Shown here: piece by piece, positions 62,246-64,000 of the stretch
Position numbering within the stretch: the stretch's first letter is position 1
How the letters are laid out: each line of letters begins with the position of its first letter
Assembly (NCBI GenBank): GCA_016806645.1
Contig: JACSYO010001340.1
Span: 322,501 to 386,500, forward strand
Direction: 5' to 3'
DNA: 64,000 nucleotides
Source: Ophiodon elongatus
Lineage: Eukaryota; Chordata; Actinopteri; Perciformes; Hexagrammidae
Notes under the pieces: model-generated
The model's database searches: none
What the model saw: the letters and a program-made list of their open reading frames with translations, nothing else
Told to the model about the DNA's origin: nothing
Translations under genes and position numbers: made by a program

Positions 62246-62809
62246 TGTGTCTGGATCACTGAACGGGCCTACCAGGCTCAGGGATCTGATCTTCTGTTTG
62301 AAGTGACCTTCTCATTTCTGGTTGGAGAGTCAATCAAACATCTATAATGAGATGAAAAATCCATGAAAAAGAGACACAGAAGAGACTCAAACAAGTAGAA
62401 AGTGACACAAAACAACAACCACACATTTGTTAAATGACAGACGGACGCAAAATGTTACGAAAAGACACAAAATGACTTCTTAGAGAAAAGAAAAACCCCA
62501 AAGTCATACAAAACCACTACAAAGAGTCAAAGAAAATGCTCCTAAAAAGAGAGATGGGGTCTTTTACACGTCTGTGTTCAGGGGCTCATAAGCTCCATCC
62601 GTGATATGAATGACTCCCTTTAGTTTACATTCTCCTATTCTGACAAAAGAGGGCGGTATTCATCTTTATGTAGCAGAAGACGACACTCGGGCACGTGTGT
62701 TCACCCACAGACATTATTATTTACATATCTGTTGTGCTTCCCTGCACATCAGCCGTTTTTAAGGCGCCAAGTCTTGTGCCTCGTCACATTATTTTATTCT
62801 ATCACACTC
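62246..62809. other. Non-coding flank between pak2 and the right-edge LINE
   Basis: An A-rich segment with several AAAGAGACACAAAA-like phrases (62340-62540). I see no gene or clear repeat boundary. Confidence 0.4.
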
Positions 62810-64000
62810 ACAATTCAATTCAATTTATTTTTGTATAGCCCAAAATCACAAATTACAAATTAGCCTCAGAGGGCTTTACAATCTGCACACAATGACATCC
62901 TCTGTCCCAGAACCGCTCATCGGCTCAGGAAAAACTCCCCCAAAAAAACCCTTTCAACAGGGAGAAAAATGGAAGAAACCTTCAGGAGAGCAGCAGAGGA
63001 GTATCCCTCTCCCAGGATGGACAGAGTACGAAAATAGATGTCATGTGTACAGAATGAACAGCATAACAGAGTTACAACACGTTCAATTCACATGACAGAA
63101 ATGATTCATGTAATAGTAGCAGTAGGTGTCAGGGAGGACCACAGCAGGACGCAGGACCAGGGTCCAGATTTAACCACGATCCACAGAAACCTGCGAGGCG
63201 AGAAGGTACAAAGACTTCGGGGATGGAGCAGAGTTAGTAATGTGCATTGATGGTGCATGAATTCATACAGAAGGAAAAATAGAGAAGAATGTGCGTCAGC
63301 AGGGCCACGGCAGGAACCAGGAGGCAGGACCAGGGTCCGTGGAAACCTGCGAGGCGAGAAAGCACAAAGACTCCGGGGGAAGAAGTAGAGTTAGTAATGT
63401 GCATTGATAGAACATGAATTCATAGAATGAATTTGTACTGAAAGTGGAAGCTGGTTCCATAGAAGAGGAGCTTGATAACTGAAGGCTCTGGCTCCCATCC
63501 TACTTTTTAAGACTCTAGGAACCACAAGCAGCCCCACATTCAGTGAGCGCAGCTCTCTAGTGGGGAAATATGGTACTATGAGATCCTTAAGATATGATGG
63601 TGCCTCACCAATTAAGGCTTTGTAGGTGAGGAGAAGGATTTTAAATTCGACTCTGGATTTTACAAGGAGCCAGTGAAGAGAAGCTAATACAGGAGTAATA
63701 TGATCTCTTTTCTTAGTTTTTGTTAGTACACGAGCTGCAGCATTCTGGATCAACTGGAGAGATTTAAGAGACTTATTAGAGCAGCCTGATAATAAGGAAT
63801 TACAGTAGTCCAGTCTAGAAGTAACAAATGCCTGAACTAATTTTTCTGCATCGCTTTGAGACAGGATGTGTCTAATTTTTGAAATGTTACATAGGTGAAA
63901 AAAGGCAGTCCTTGAGATTTGTTTTATGTGAGAGTTAAAGGACAAGTCCTGATCAAAGACAACTCCGAGATTCTTTACGGTGGTGCTGGATGCCAGGGCA
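62810..64000 (-). mobile_element. 3' end of an L2-like non-LTR retrotransposon (runs off the right edge)
   Basis: The minus strand from 64000 to about 63391 encodes the C-terminal part of a reverse transcriptase ORF: VKNLGVVFDQDLSFNSHIKQ, FVTSRLDYCNSLLSGCSNKS, LQLIQNAAARVLTKTKKRDH, ITPVLASLHWLLVKSRVEFK and APLLWNQLPLSV. The reading frame is open over this stretch. The downstream part (63390-62810) is 3'UTR, ending in the tail TTATTTTTGTATAGCCCAAA with an ATTCAATTCA repeat at the very end. The rest of the element is outside the window, so activity cannot be judged. Confidence 0.85.
63120..63428. repeat. Imperfect tandem duplication in the LINE 3'UTR
   Basis: AGGACCAGGGTCC, AAACCTGCGAGGCGAGAA, CACAAAGACT and AGAGTTAGTAATGTGCATTG occur in the same order twice, at about 63150-63265 and 63325-63425. 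Confidence 0.8.

Overview
This window is vertebrate nuclear DNA, almost certainly from a spiny-rayed (percomorph-type) teleost. The genes are split into many short exons with GT-AG introns, the introns are short, (CA)n/(TG)n microsatellites are very dense, and several interspersed repeats typical of fish genomes are present. There are no operons, CRISPR arrays, prokaryotic genes or intact viral genes. I rebuilt the exon chains by hand from splice consensus, phase and protein similarity. All five coding chains stay in frame throughout.

Layout: (1) 192-15880, minus: the 5' 36 coding exons of atr, the replication-stress checkpoint kinase (1995 codons; the kinase domain lies beyond the left edge). 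(2) 17195-23949, minus: complete pls1 (I-plastin/fimbrin, 636 aa), with possible untranslated first exons out to about 25.2 kb. (3) 27621-34103, plus: complete gyg1 (glycogenin-1, 337 aa). (4) 36957-47851, minus: complete hltf (HIRAN-RING-SWI/SNF DNA translocase and ubiquitin ligase, 961 aa) with an untranslated first exon near 48.3 kb. (5) 54714-60251, plus: complete pak2 (p21-activated kinase 2, 517 aa) with candidate untranslated first exons near 49.4-49.7 kb and 54.4 kb. From 62.8 kb to the right edge is the 3' end of an L2-like LINE.

The order atr-pls1 and the pair gyg1-hltf match linked neighbours on human 3q23-q24; pak2 is on human 3q29. This is an ancestral vertebrate linkage block and not a functional operon. 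Two of the genes act in replication stress (ATR signalling; HLTF fork remodelling and PCNA polyubiquitination), and two act on the actin cytoskeleton (PLS1 bundling; PAK2 signalling). Nothing in the sequence shows that they are co-regulated.

I found no wholly new biological system. The most unusual signal is the placement of long dinucleotide repeats directly against splice sites in all five genes, with sense-strand UG tracts mostly before acceptors and sense-strand CA tracts mostly after donors. Other points of interest are a dispersed family with terminal inverted repeats, one copy of which carries a possible poly(A) signal for gyg1; fossil LINE fragments nested in introns; a changed residue in the second EF-hand of I-plastin; and a 17-nt microexon in pak2.
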